Of a stretch of 64,000 nucleotides of DNA, positions 10,686 to 19,399 are shown piece by piece; position 1 is the first letter of the stretch; every line of letters begins with the position of its first letter. The notes below the pieces were generated by a model, which was not told the origin of the DNA, searched no databases, and saw only the letters and a list, made by a program, of their open reading frames with translations. A program made the position numbers and the translations under genes. This DNA is from JBEHWX01 sp048498995 (GTDB lineage Bacteria > Bacteroidota > Ignavibacteria > OLB7), in assembly GCA_048498995.1 (NCBI GenBank), contig JBEHWX010000013.1, positions 21,832 to 85,831 on the forward strand, read 5' to 3'.

Positions 10686-11963
10686 TTACCGTGCCCGAGC
10701 CGTGCTGTCGACCTGCGTGAAGGTGAAGAGGCCGCTGGTGAAGATCGGCACCGGCGCCCGCTCGCGGATGGCGGCGTAATACGGGAGGCGGAGAAATCCG
10801 TCGGTGCCGCCGCGCGCGGCGAGCGCCATCCGCGCATCGGCCGTGGGCATGTTCCCGCTCCGGATCATCCGGTTGAACTCGATCGTGTTGGTGACATAGT
10901 AGGCGAACGTGGCGATGGCCAGCGTGGCGACCACCGGCCAGAGCCGGCGCGCGCGCCGCGGAAACTCCGCCAGCGCCGTGGCCACGAGGTTGATCGCGAA
11001 GAAGAGGACGAGCCGCTCCCCCGGCCGGACGATCCCGGCCATCGCCAGCGGCAGCGCCAGGATCACGATCGGCAGCGGCGCGGCAAGCAGCAGCGCGAAG
11101 CGGAGACGCCGCGTGCGCCACCATCGCGCCGCCAGCAGCCCCGCGATCGCCACCACTCCCACGGCCCATGCGTAGTTGATCACCTTCAGCGGCAGCCCCG
11201 GCTCCGAGACTCCCTTGAAGCGCTGGAACGGCGCCAGGACGCCGGCGAAGAGCGACAGGCGCTGCTGAGCCTGCCACGCGGGATCGAACGCTCCGGCCGC
11301 GGCGGCCACGGCGCTATCCCCCGTCACCGAGGAGACGAACCAGGCAAGCAGCAGGAGCGCCGGGATGTTCACCAGGAAGACCCGCCAGAGGAGCTGCGAT
11401 CGCCTGACCGCCAGCAGATAGAGCCCGACGGCGTAGAGGAGAATGGCGTAGGCGAAGAAGTGGGAGAGATACGCCAGCAGAAACAGGCTCGCCGAGCCGA
11501 AGAAGCTCTCCAGCCACCGACGGCCGATCAGCAGCTCGAATCCGATCAGCGCCACGCCGAGCCCGAAGATGAAGTTGACGTTCCCCAGCCAGAAGTTCAG
11601 GTTGAAGACGAAGATCAGCGAGATGAACGGGGCCAGCGCGCTCCAGCGTCCGGAAACGAACCGGATGTAGCGGGCCGAGCCGACATAGAGGAGCGTCATC
11701 GCCATGGCCAGGACGATCTTCCCGGCCAGCTCCGGATCGAGGAAGGTGGAGAGAAGTCCGATCAGGATGGTCGAGATCGCGTTCGGCGGGATGAACGGCT
11801 GGAGCGCGAAGAAGTGCTCGAAGGAGTTCCCCGAGAAGACGTATTCCCGGAAGAGAAATCCCTGGTAGAGCCAGTCGGGATAATCCTGCAGCGGAAGGAA
11901 GCGGAAGAGAAAGACGTAGGCGATGATCGGCAGCGAGAGGACCGGGACCATCCACCGGCGCAT
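10686..11963 (-). CDS. Polytopic membrane protein, possible GT-C type glycosyltransferase
   Basis: About 425 residues with roughly ten to twelve predicted membrane spans (for example LVLFFAINLVATALAEF and FIFGLGVALIGFELLIG). The first periplasmic loop carries LQDYPDWLYQ shortly after helix 1. Acidic residues at that place are typical of GT-C glycosyltransferases that use lipid-linked sugars, and a D-Y-P motif occurs in uncharacterised bacterial relatives; this assignment is inference. I chose ATG 11963 (MRRWMVPVLSL) because the longer reading needs a GTG and adds a charged, non-membrane N-terminus. Confidence 0.55.
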   Translation of the reverse strand: MRRWMVPVLSLPIIAYVFLFRFLPLQDYPDWLYQGFLFREYVFSGNSFEHFFALQPFIPPNAISTILIGLLSTFLDPELAGKIVLAMAMTLLYVGSARYIRFVSGRWSALAPFISLIFVFNLNFWLGNVNFIFGLGVALIGFELLIGRRWLESFFGSASLFLLAYLSHFFAYAILLYAVGLYLLAVRRSQLLWRVFLVNIPALLLLAWFVSSVTGDSAVAAAAGAFDPAWQAQQRLSLFAGVLAPFQRFKGVSEPGLPLKVINYAWAVGVVAIAGLLAARWWRTRRLRFALLLAAPLPIVILALPLAMAGIVRPGERLVLFFAINLVATALAEFPRRARRLWPVVATLAIATFAYYVTNTIEFNRMIRSGNMPTADARMALAARGGTDGFLRLPYYAAIRERAPVPIFTSGLFTFTQVDSTARAR

Positions 11964-12135
11964 CGCCAGCAGACGCTCCGATCGCCGGCGCGAGGGGCGT
12001 CGCGCCGATGAAGTGCCAGACTCGGTCGATCCGGGAGCGGTTCGCACGCTGCTCTTCTGCCTCGGGATGATGTGGTCTCTTCATCACGGCGCGCCATGTC
12101 GCCAACCGGATGATCGTTCGAGCGCGCGCGAGGCA

Positions 12136-12723
12136 TCAGTCCTTCTTCCTGTCGGCCCCGTCGCGCTCCTCGGAGAAGCGTCCGCGCCCACGCTCGATCA
12201 GCTCGAGCGCGCGTCCGCGATTGCTCTTGCCGGTCGGCTCGAACCGCCGGCCGCGCGCGTCGTTGTACGAGATGAAGAAGTGCGTGATCTCCTCGACGAG
12301 CTCATCGGCGAGATCTCCGATATCGCGGACGTTGCCGTGCGTGCGGGCCGTCGAGGCCACGCAGATCACGCGATCGTTCTTCTCGATCTTCCCATCCTTT
12401 TCGGTCTGGTCCGCCTCGATCACGCCGATCGGGCGCACCGCGAGGACGCATCCGGGAAAGGCCGGCTCGTCCATCAGCACCAGCACATCGAGCGGATCGC
12501 CGTCGTCGCCGACGGTCGATGGGACGAAGCCGAAATCGTATGGGAAGGAAGCGCCCGCCGGCAGGACCGACGAGAGGGTGAACGCGTCGATCTCCTGATC
12601 GTACTTGTATTTGTTCCGGCTCCCCTGCGGCGTCTCGATCACCACGGTGATCTCCCCCTCCTTCCCCTCCCGCTTCGGATCGATCCGCTCGAGCATTCTT
12701 CCGTTCGATGTCTGCCTCACCAT
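12136..12723 (-). CDS. ppa: Inorganic pyrophosphatase, family I
   Basis: 195 residues. It hydrolyses pyrophosphate to two phosphates in the cytoplasm and so pulls biosynthetic reactions forward. The family I signature DGDPLDVLVLMDEP is present, preceded by FPYDFGFVPST and followed by KNDRVICVAS, with the conserved Asp cluster intact. The C-terminal tail is Arg/Lys/Asp-rich and somewhat longer than in the short bacterial enzymes. It lies in the same direction as the amidotransferase gene upstream, about 100 bases away. Confidence 0.95.
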   Translation of the reverse strand: MVRQTSNGRMLERIDPKREGKEGEITVVIETPQGSRNKYKYDQEIDAFTLSSVLPAGASFPYDFGFVPSTVGDDGDPLDVLVLMDEPAFPGCVLAVRPIGVIEADQTEKDGKIEKNDRVICVASTARTHGNVRDIGDLADELVEEITHFFISYNDARGRRFEPTGKSNRGRALELIERGRGRFSEERDGADRKKD

Positions 12724-12822
12724 GCCGTCACCTCCGTTGTTATCGTTACGGAATGGACGACGCAGAGATCGTGCCGCCGGCGCTCCGCCACATCGAGCGC
12801 GGCGATGCCGGCGGCGTCCGGA

Positions 12823-13635
12823 TCACTGAATGATCGGCAGGAGCGGATCGCTCGAGGGGCCGGGATCGCCGGCGTCCTCGGGAAGCTCCGGGGCGCTCTC
12901 CTTCGGGAGCGGCTTGCTGACGCGCGCAAGGATCTGCGCGCTTCTGACCTCGAAGAGGAACTGCTCCCTGACGCCGGCCGCGAAGGGGGACGCCGGATCG
13001 TTCATCCGCTCCGGGTGCCACTGCACGCCGAGCAGGTATTGTTTCCCCTCGGGGTTCCCCCATTCGATCGCCTCGATCACGCCGTCGGAGGAGCGGCCGC
13101 TGACGACCAGCCCGACGCCGAGCGCGTCGATCGCCTGATGATGCGCGGAGTTGACCGTGCCGGAGAGCTCGCGTGTCGCTTTGTAGAGGAGGGTTCCGGG
13201 GTTCACCTCGATCGCGTGCTCCCGGTCGAGCTCCCCATCCTTCGCGTGCGCCTCGCTTCCGCCGAGCCGGTCCGGCAGGTGCGGAATCAGCGATCCGCCG
13301 CGGAAGACGTTGACGATCTGCAGGCCACGACAGACGGCGAGCACCGGAACGTCGCGCGCCTCGGCGACCTCCAGCATCACGAACTCCCGCGTGTCCCGCT
13401 CCTCGTCGATATCAAAGCACTTCTCGGCGTACTCGGGGCGGGCGTAGCGGCGGGGGTCGACATCCGACCCGCCGGTAAGAAGCAGCCCGTCCACCTTCTC
13501 CATCGCCGCGGCCGGATCGTCGACCATGGCCAGGTCGATCACCGACACATCGGGATCGTCGCCGACGATCCAGCGCGCGTAGTTGCCGTATTTCGGGCTA
13601 CCACTTCCCTTCGAGATTCCAATCGTAATCGGCAT
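12823..13635 (-). CDS. Class-I glutamine amidotransferase, gamma-glutamyl hydrolase (PuuD-like)
   Basis: 270 residues. The peptidase C26/PuuD family cleaves gamma-glutamyl amides with a Cys-His-Glu triad. Seen here are the nucleophile in VLAVCRGLQ, the oxyanion region LLLTGGSDVDPRRY, HHQAIDALG, and the His/Glu pair in LGVQWHPERM. A strong GAGGAGAG ribosome site precedes ATG 13635, which fixes the start; the open frame upstream lacks family sequence. The C-terminal 40 residues are Pro/Glu-rich. It starts 20 bases after lpxK, so it may be read from the envelope operon. The substrate is unknown. Confidence 0.88.
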   Translation of the reverse strand: MPITIGISKGSGSPKYGNYARWIVGDDPDVSVIDLAMVDDPAAAMEKVDGLLLTGGSDVDPRRYARPEYAEKCFDIDEERDTREFVMLEVAEARDVPVLAVCRGLQIVNVFRGGSLIPHLPDRLGGSEAHAKDGELDREHAIEVNPGTLLYKATRELSGTVNSAHHQAIDALGVGLVVSGRSSDGVIEAIEWGNPEGKQYLLGVQWHPERMNDPASPFAAGVREQFLFEVRSAQILARVSKPLPKESAPELPEDAGDPGPSSDPLLPIIQ

Positions 13636-13655
13636 GCAGATTCTCTCCTCGATAC

Positions 13656-14654
13656 TCAGGTCGACTTCGACTCGATAGCGGACCAAACCCGGGCCATCAG
13701 CCGATCGGGCTCCGAAATTATCACATTCACGCCGACCACGTAGAGCAGCGGCGCCAGATCGGTGTGCCACTGGAGCTTGACGGCATCCTTGGCGGTCGTG
13801 ATGATGGGGCCGGCCTTCACGCGCCCCCGCTCGTAGCGGATCTCCGACAGCTCGCGCGGCAGGTATCGCTGGTGATCGCGGAAGAAGAGCGTCCCCTTCG
13901 GCGTGATCCCCATGCCGGCCAGCGCGTCGACCACCCGCTGCGGCTGCGCGATGCCGGTCACCAGCAGCGCCGGCACGGCCGGGTCGAGCGGACGTCCCCC
14001 CTTCCAGGCGACCGGCGGCGTGGAGCGGAAGCCGAGTCGGATGATGTCTGCGTCGGGGGCGGCATGGCGCCGGGCAAGCTCCTCGGCGCGATCGGAGGTC
14101 GGAAGTATCACCTGCGCTCGCTGGAGCGCATCGATGCGCTCGCGGAGGATGCCGGCCGGCATCGGCCAGGGGAGCTCCGCGGTCCGGTCGTCGAGGATCA
14201 CGATATCGAGATCGCGCGCCAGGCAGTGATGCTGGAAGCCGTCATCGAGCAGCGCCACGGCATCGGGGAACTCCGGCTCGAGCTTCCGGAGCAGCGCGGC
14301 GCGATCCCCCCCGACCGCCACCGACGCGCCGCCGACGGCATCGGCGATCAGCGTCGGCTCGTCGCCGAACTGGAGGTATTCCGGGGGCGCATCCCCGGAG
14401 CGCCAGAGGAGATCCTCCTTGGAGTCGCGGCCGTAGCCACGCGAGAGGACGAGGACGGGACGCCGCTTCAGGATCTCGCGGGCCAGATGGATCACCAGCG
14501 GGGTTTTACCGGTGCCGCCGACCGATAGGTTGCCGACGGAGATGACGGGCAGCCGCGACTGCCAGCGCTCGGCGAGCTTCCGGCGTCGGTCGCGGTCGGC
14601 CATCATGGCGTAGATGGCTCCGACGGGGCGAAGCAGTACGCGCTCGTTGATCAT
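13656..14654 (-). CDS. lpxK: Tetraacyldisaccharide 4'-kinase LpxK
   Basis: 332 residues. LpxK phosphorylates the 4' position of the lipid A disaccharide precursor at the inner membrane. The P-loop SVGNLSVGGTGKTPLVIHLA, the family block LSRGYGR, DEPTLIA, and LLDDGFQHHCLARDLDIV are clear. Its ATG overlaps the TGA of the DUF374 gene (ATGA), so translation is coupled. Together with lpxA, B, C and D in the same run it completes the early lipid A pathway. Confidence 0.95.
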   Translation of the reverse strand: MINERVLLRPVGAIYAMMADRDRRRKLAERWQSRLPVISVGNLSVGGTGKTPLVIHLAREILKRRPVLVLSRGYGRDSKEDLLWRSGDAPPEYLQFGDEPTLIADAVGGASVAVGGDRAALLRKLEPEFPDAVALLDDGFQHHCLARDLDIVILDDRTAELPWPMPAGILRERIDALQRAQVILPTSDRAEELARRHAAPDADIIRLGFRSTPPVAWKGGRPLDPAVPALLVTGIAQPQRVVDALAGMGITPKGTLFFRDHQRYLPRELSEIRYERGRVKAGPIITTAKDAVKLQWHTDLAPLLYVVGVNVIISEPDRLMARVWSAIESKST

Positions 14655-15634
14655 AGCTCCTCAGAAGTCGATGCGTGATTCAAGCGGTCGAGCTCGGCCT
14701 CGAAGCGCGCCAGCAGATCCGGGCCGACCCAGAAGCGTCCGGCGGCCGGATCACCGGCTCCGGTATCGGCGGCGCCGTCTGGCACGGCCTCTGGCACGTC
14801 CCCGGAACGGGCCCCGGACATGCCCTCAGGCACGGCGTCGGCTCCGGCGTCGGCGGCGCCCTCGGGCACGGCTTCGGCTCCGGCATCGGCGGCGCCGTCA
14901 GGCACGGCTTCGGACAGGGCCTCGGACATTGCCTCGGCTCCGGCGTCGCCCTCAGCCACGTCCCCGGAACGGGCCTCGGACATGCCCTCAGGCACGGCTT
15001 CGGCTCCGGCGTCGGTGGCGCCCTGGGGCACAGCTTCAGACATAGCCTCGGGCGCTTCCGTCCTCAGCGCTCCCACATGTTCGGACGGATCGAATATGCA
15101 ATAACGGATATAAACTTTCGCGAAGGGATACGGGATCTCCATCGCGTCCCAGCTTCCGAGCCGCCGGCGCGAGCGGCACTCCCAGCCGGCAAGCATCACC
15201 GGCACCCCGGCGCGCGCCGCGGCCACCAGCGCCCCCGCTTTCGCCCGCCGTGCCGGTCCACGAGGGCCGTCCGGCGTGATCAGGCAACTCATCCTCCCCA
15301 GCGCATCCACCAGCTCCGAGAGCGCCTCGCCCCCCTTGCGCGAGCTCGATCCGCGCACCACGCGACCGTAGCCGAGCCCGTCCGAAAGATATTCCGCCAG
15401 CAGTCCCCCATCCCGGCTCGCGCTCACCAACGCGCAGCTCCGCGCGCCGCGGAACCGGTACCAGACCGGCAGCATCTTCCCGTGCCAGAAGGCGATCACC
15501 GCTCTGACCTCGCCACGCACCAGCGGCGCGCACTCCGGCGGAATCTCCTCCCGGATTCGCCACGTGGCCGACAGTCCCCGCAGCAGAACGCGGAGAAGCA
15601 CCCCCTCCAGCGAACGGGATCCGCCGGAGCTCAT
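14651..15634 (-). CDS. DUF374-family lipid A/lysophospholipid acyltransferase with a repeat-rich insert
   Basis: 327 residues. The core (about 1-190) shows the DUF374 signatures VIAFWHGKMLPVWY, LVSASRDGGLLA, VVRGSSSRKGGEAL and CLITPDGPRGPARRAKAG, typical of LpxL-like acyltransferases found among lpx genes. Residues about 192-300 are a low-complexity acidic tract of repeated AVPEGAADAGAE and GMSEARSGDV units. The end of the domain (WVGPDLLARFEAELDRLN) follows the tract, so it is an insert between the last core strand and the final helix. ATGA overlaps join it to lpxB upstream and lpxK downstream. The likely job is acylation of a lipid A intermediate; this is not proven by sequence. Confidence 0.82.
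   Translation of the reverse strand: MSSGGSRSLEGVLLRVLLRGLSATWRIREEIPPECAPLVRGEVRAVIAFWHGKMLPVWYRFRGARSCALVSASRDGGLLAEYLSDGLGYGRVVRGSSSRKGGEALSELVDALGRMSCLITPDGPRGPARRAKAGALVAAARAGVPVMLAGWECRSRRRLGSWDAMEIPYPFAKVYIRYCIFDPSEHVGALRTEAPEAMSEAVPQGATDAGAEAVPEGMSEARSGDVAEGDAGAEAMSEALSEAVPDGAADAGAEAVPEGAADAGADAVPEGMSGARSGDVPEAVPDGAADTGAGDPAAGRFWVGPDLLARFEAELDRLNHASTSEEL
14735..15061. repeat. Degenerate tandem repeats inside the DUF374 gene
   Basis: About 325 bases built from interleaved copies of ggcacggcttcggctccggc, ggcggcgcc and cccggaacgggc motifs. On the minus strand they encode Ala/Glu/Asp/Gly-rich repeats and keep the reading frame open. Copies are imperfect, so the expansion is not brand new. 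Confidence 0.8.
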
Positions 15635-16788
15635 CCGTACCTCCCGGCGATGTAGGCCGCCGCGCGCCGCGCCGCGCCAACTTCCCCCAGCAGCTCACGC
15701 AGCTCGTCGAGCGCCGCCAGCATCGCGCCGCGATACTCCCGATCCTCCAGCAGGCGATGAAGCTCCTCCACCAGCGACTCCGGACGCAGGTCGTCCTGGA
15801 TATACTCCCGTACCACCTGCCGACCGAGCAGCAGGTTCACCATCGCTATCGAGGAGACCTTGATCGCGCGCTTGGCGATCCAGTAGCTCACCGGCGATGT
15901 CCGGTAGATCACCGCGAACGGCACCCGATGCAGCGCGGTCTCGACCGTCGACGTGCCGGACTTCACCAGCGCCGCGTCGGCGCCGGCAAGCGCCTCCTCC
16001 ACGCTCCCGACGATCTCGAACGGCGCAACGCCGGAGAACGTCTCCAGCGCCTCGCGAGGGAGAGTGCGCGCCAGCGGCACCACGTGACGATATCCTTCGC
16101 CCATCCGACGCATCACCTCCGCGAGCACCGGCATGTGCCGCCGGATCTCCTCGGGACGGCTCCCCGGCAGATACGCAATGGTCGGCCGGTCGTCGGCCTG
16201 GGCCGCGCGCGATGGAGTCGCGGCGGCGTCGGAGAACATGCGGTCGATCAGGGGATGGCCGAAGAACCGAGCGGTGATGCCGTGGCGGGCGAAGTAATCG
16301 ATCTCGAATGGGAAGACCACGATCAGATCGTCGACCGCGGAGCGGAGGGTGGCGACGCGTCCCTCCTTCCACGCCCAGACCTGCGGGGCGATGTAGTAGA
16401 CCACGGGAATGCCGGCCGCGCGAAGCTCGCGGGCAAGGCGGAGGTTGAAGCCGGGATAATCGACGAGGATGGCGAAGCGGGGACGCGTGCGGCGCGCTTC
16501 CTCGACGATCGCCTGGAACACGCCCCGGAAAAACCTGTAGCGCCGGGCGACTTCGAGGAAGCCGACCACGCTCATCTGCGCGGCATCATGGCGGATCTCC
16601 ACCCCTTCCTGGCGCATCCGCGCGCCGCCGATTCCCCAGAACCGGAGCTCCGGCAGGAGCGGGCGAAGCTCGCGGATCAGCGCGGCGCCATGCGCGTCGC
16701 CGGAGGCCTCCCCGGCGATCACCAGTACATGGTCGGAGAGGTCGCGCGCCGACCTCTCCCGGCCGGCCGAAGATGCGGTCACGCTCAC
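15631..16788 (-). CDS. lpxB: Lipid-A-disaccharide synthase LpxB
   Basis: 385 residues. LpxB condenses UDP-diacylglucosamine with lipid X. Seen: VIAGEASGDAHGAALI near the N-terminus, FWGIGGARM, ILVDYPGFNLRLA, YYIAPQVWAWKEGR, FFGHPLID, and the sugar-nucleotide site around VKSGTSTVETAL. The start codon is a GTG at 16788 whose bases overlap the lpxA stop (GTGA). The first 17 residues are non-conserved. The stop overlaps the DUF374 start. Confidence 0.97.
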   Translation of the reverse strand: MSVTASSAGRERSARDLSDHVLVIAGEASGDAHGAALIRELRPLLPELRFWGIGGARMRQEGVEIRHDAAQMSVVGFLEVARRYRFFRGVFQAIVEEARRTRPRFAILVDYPGFNLRLARELRAAGIPVVYYIAPQVWAWKEGRVATLRSAVDDLIVVFPFEIDYFARHGITARFFGHPLIDRMFSDAAATPSRAAQADDRPTIAYLPGSRPEEIRRHMPVLAEVMRRMGEGYRHVVPLARTLPREALETFSGVAPFEIVGSVEEALAGADAALVKSGTSTVETALHRVPFAVIYRTSPVSYWIAKRAIKVSSIAMVNLLLGRQVVREYIQDDLRPESLVEELHRLLEDREYRGAMLAALDELRELLGEVGAARRAAAYIAGRYG

Positions 16789-17573
16789 CGCGACAGCGGA
16801 ATCACGCCGCGCTGGCTGGAGCGGATGAAGTCGAGGATCTCATGGACCTCCGGCGTTCCATCGAGCGAGGCGGCCACGCGCTCCACCCCGTCGCCGATGT
16901 TGAGCCCGGAGCGATAGATGATCCGATATGCCTCGTCGATCGCGGCCACCGCCTGGTCGGAGAAGCCGCGACGGCGGAGGCCGATCACGTTGATGCCGCT
17001 GAAGCCGAGCGGCTGGTTGCCGGCGCGGACGAACGGCGGCACATCCTTCATCACGCGGAAGCCGGCGGCCACCATGGCATGCTTGCCGACCCGCTCGAAC
17101 TGATGGACGCCGGTGAGCCCGCCGAGGAAGGCCCAGTCGTCAATGTGAACGTGCCCGCCGAGCTGCACGGCGTTGGCCAGGATCACGTGGTCGCCGACGA
17201 TGCAGTCGTGCGCCACGTGCGTGTAGGCCATCAGCAGACAGTCCTTGCCGACGGTGGTCTGGTTGCGGGCGGTGGTACCACGATTGACCGTGGCATACTC
17301 GCGGACCACGGTCCTGTCACCGATGACGGCCGTGGTCTTCTCCCCCTTGAACTTCAGATCCTGCGGAATGGCGCCGATGGAGGCGCCGGTGAAGATCTGG
17401 CAGTCGTTGCCGATCCGGGCACCGGAACAGAGATGCGCGTGCGACTGAACGTGGACGCCGTCCCCAATCACGACATCCTGCTCGATTACCGCGAACGGAT
17501 CGATCCGGACTCCGGAGCCGATGACCGCATCGGGATGGACCGAGGCGAGCGGACTTATGTTTGTTTCCACCAT
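16785..17573 (-). CDS. lpxA: UDP-N-acetylglucosamine O-acyltransferase LpxA
   Basis: 262 residues, the usual length. It performs the first acylation of UDP-GlcNAc in lipid A synthesis. The left-handed beta-helix is visible as hexapeptide repeats across 10-190; the catalytic His is H122 in YTHVAHDCIVG. GASIGAIPQDLKF and GLTGVHQFERVGKHAM are diagnostic. The C-terminal helical part (GLRRRGFSDQAVAAIDEAYR) is intact. lpxC-fabZ lies 31 bases upstream in the same operon. Confidence 0.97.
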   Translation of the reverse strand: MVETNISPLASVHPDAVIGSGVRIDPFAVIEQDVVIGDGVHVQSHAHLCSGARIGNDCQIFTGASIGAIPQDLKFKGEKTTAVIGDRTVVREYATVNRGTTARNQTTVGKDCLLMAYTHVAHDCIVGDHVILANAVQLGGHVHIDDWAFLGGLTGVHQFERVGKHAMVAAGFRVMKDVPPFVRAGNQPLGFSGINVIGLRRRGFSDQAVAAIDEAYRIIYRSGLNIGDGVERVAASLDGTPEVHEILDFIRSSQRGVIPLSR

Positions 17574-17604
17574 GCGTGGTCGTTCTCGTTGCTGAATGGC
17601 CGCG

Positions 17605-19005
17605 TTACGACTGACGGTCGACGACGGCGATCGAGAGGTCGGCCTCGGCCACCAGCGTCCCGTTGACGGTGGCGCGGCCAGACAGAGAGAAGGTGTTGAA
17701 GCGCTTGGACTTGAGGGTCACCTCGAAGACGAGCTGATCGCCCGGGACGACCGGTCTGCGGAACTTGGCGTTGTTGATCCCCATGAAGAACGCCAGCTTC
17801 GAGCCGTCTTCCGGCAGAAAATTGATCAGGAGCATGCCGCCGGTCTGCGCCATCGCCTCGACGATCAGCACGCCCGGCATCACCGGCTGCCCGGGGAAAT
17901 GTCCGGCGAAGAAGGGCTCGTTGATCGTGACGTTCTTCAGCCCGATCACCCGTCCGGCCTCGTTGTCCAGCTCGATGATCCGGTCGACCAGCAGGAACGG
18001 ATAGCGATGCGCCAGCACCTTCATGATGGCGGTGATATCCATCACGTGGCTGCCGTCGCCGCCGGTCGAGCGGCGCACGAGGCGCTTCTGCTCTGCCAGG
18101 CGCTTGATCTTCCGGGCGAACTCGATGTTGCTGGCGTGTCCGGGGCGCGCGGCCAGAATGTGCGCCTTGATCGGCGCGCCGACCAGCGCGAGATCGCCGA
18201 TCAGGTCGAGCAGCTTGTGACGGGCCGGCTCGTTCGGATAGCGCATCGTCCCGTTGTTGAGCACGCCGGTGGAGCCGAGCACCACCGAGCCCTCGATGCC
18301 GAGCCGGCGCGAGAGCTCATCCATCTGCGACTGATCGATCTCCTTGTCGACGATCACGATCGCGTTGTCCAGGTTCCCCCCCTTGATCAGCCCCTCGCGG
18401 CGGAGCATCTCCACCTCGGTCAGGAAGCAGAAGGTGCGGGCCGCGGCGAACTCGGTGGCGAACTCGTTCTGGAGGTTGAACAGGCCGGAGTGCTGGCTGC
18501 CGAGCGCCGGGTTGTGATAGTCGATCATCACCGTCACCCGGAAATCGTCGTACGGGAGGGCCACCATCTCGACCCCCTTGCCGTCGTTCTTGTAGTTGAC
18601 GATCTGGTCGATGACGATGTAATTGCGGGGCGCCTTCTGGTCGACGAAGCCGGCGTCCATCAGCACCTGGGTGTAGGGAAGCGCGCTGCCGTCGCCGACG
18701 GGGGGCTCGTTGGCGGTCAGCTCGATGCGGCAGTTGTCCACCTCGAGACCCACCAGCGCGGCCAGCACATGTTCCACGGTATGGACGCTGGCGTCCCCTT
18801 TGGTGAGCGTGGTTCCGCGAGAGATGTCGGTGACGAGGTCGACGTCCGCCGGGATCTCCGGCTGATCGGGAAGGTCGGTTCTGACGAAGCGGAGGCCGTA
18901 GTCCTCGGGGGCCGGCTTGAAGGTGATCGTCGACAGGTTGCCGGTGTGAAGGCCGATCCCCGACAGCGTGGCCGGGGCTGCTATCGTCCGCTGTTGCTGG
19001 CGCAT
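17605..19005 (-). CDS. lpxC: Bifunctional UDP-3-O-acyl-GlcNAc deacetylase / (3R)-hydroxyacyl-ACP dehydratase (LpxC-FabZ)
   Basis: 466 residues in two domains. Residues 1-310 are LpxC, the committed zinc deacetylase of lipid A synthesis, with zinc ligands H79 (HTVEH), H263 and D267 (RHKLLDLIGD) and catalytic H290. Residues 320-466 are FabZ, which dehydrates hydroxyacyl-ACP, with H333 (LAHRYPFLLVDR), the HFPGQPVMPG block at 369-378 and E383. The fusion is characteristic of Bacteroidetes/Chlorobi. ATG 19005 starts directly at the family N-terminus. A possible weak promoter, CGTG-N20-TATCTTGC, lies at 19102-19133. Confidence 0.97.
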   Translation of the reverse strand: MRQQQRTIAAPATLSGIGLHTGNLSTITFKPAPEDYGLRFVRTDLPDQPEIPADVDLVTDISRGTTLTKGDASVHTVEHVLAALVGLEVDNCRIELTANEPPVGDGSALPYTQVLMDAGFVDQKAPRNYIVIDQIVNYKNDGKGVEMVALPYDDFRVTVMIDYHNPALGSQHSGLFNLQNEFATEFAAARTFCFLTEVEMLRREGLIKGGNLDNAIVIVDKEIDQSQMDELSRRLGIEGSVVLGSTGVLNNGTMRYPNEPARHKLLDLIGDLALVGAPIKAHILAARPGHASNIEFARKIKRLAEQKRLVRRSTGGDGSHVMDITAIMKVLAHRYPFLLVDRIIELDNEAGRVIGLKNVTINEPFFAGHFPGQPVMPGVLIVEAMAQTGGMLLINFLPEDGSKLAFFMGINNAKFRRPVVPGDQLVFEVTLKSKRFNTFSLSGRATVNGTLVAEADLSIAVVDRQS

Positions 19006-19399
19006 ATGTGAAGAATGCTGCGAAATGCTCCGGCGCTTCCCCGCCGGACGAGACGGAATGGAGGAACGGGCCAATGGACCCGCCCGGATGGACTTGGCCG
19101 CGCAAGATAACGCTTTGCCCCCCATCTTTCACGGCGGACGCGGTTCACATACGAATTGGAATGCCTTGCCAGGCTCCGGAACGGCGTTTTTTTCAATGGC
19201 CGCCCGCGCCGGCGCGCGCCGAGGTCCGCCGATTAGTGCCACGCCGTACCGTTCGGTTCCCGCTTCATCCACGTTCGGCTCTCACTGAAACGACGCGTGG
19301 AGGCGCCCCGCTCACGGGATGCCTCCACGCTCATATCGCACGTATCGGATGACGACCGATCCGGATGCACGCTCGGCGCGCCGGACGGCGGCGAGGGAA
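19006..19399. other. Intergenic region between lpxD and lpxC-fabZ
   Basis: 394 bases without a supportable gene, the largest gap in the envelope cluster. It holds a terminator-like hairpin close to the lpxD end (19295-19330) and a possible weak promoter at 19102-19133. lpxC-fabZ may therefore be partly uncoupled from lpxD. Confidence 0.6.
19295..19330 (-). terminator. Hairpin downstream of lpxD
   Basis: Ten-base arms gcgtggaggc (19295-19304) and gcctccacgc (19321-19330), with an inner CCCG/CGGG pairing. On the minus strand it is followed by a short TCGTTTC stretch but no full T-run, so it is a weak terminator or an attenuator. Confidence 0.5.

Noticed and set aside
10669..11277. Upstream extension of the DUF4380-like frame, giving an apparent 505-residue fusion.
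   Set aside because: The extra part is a shadow of the membrane-protein gene; family sequence starts at 10668.
14675..15655. Plus-strand open frame through the repeat tract.
   Set aside because: Its openness is caused by the repeats; the minus-strand frame has the acyltransferase motifs and coupled overlaps.
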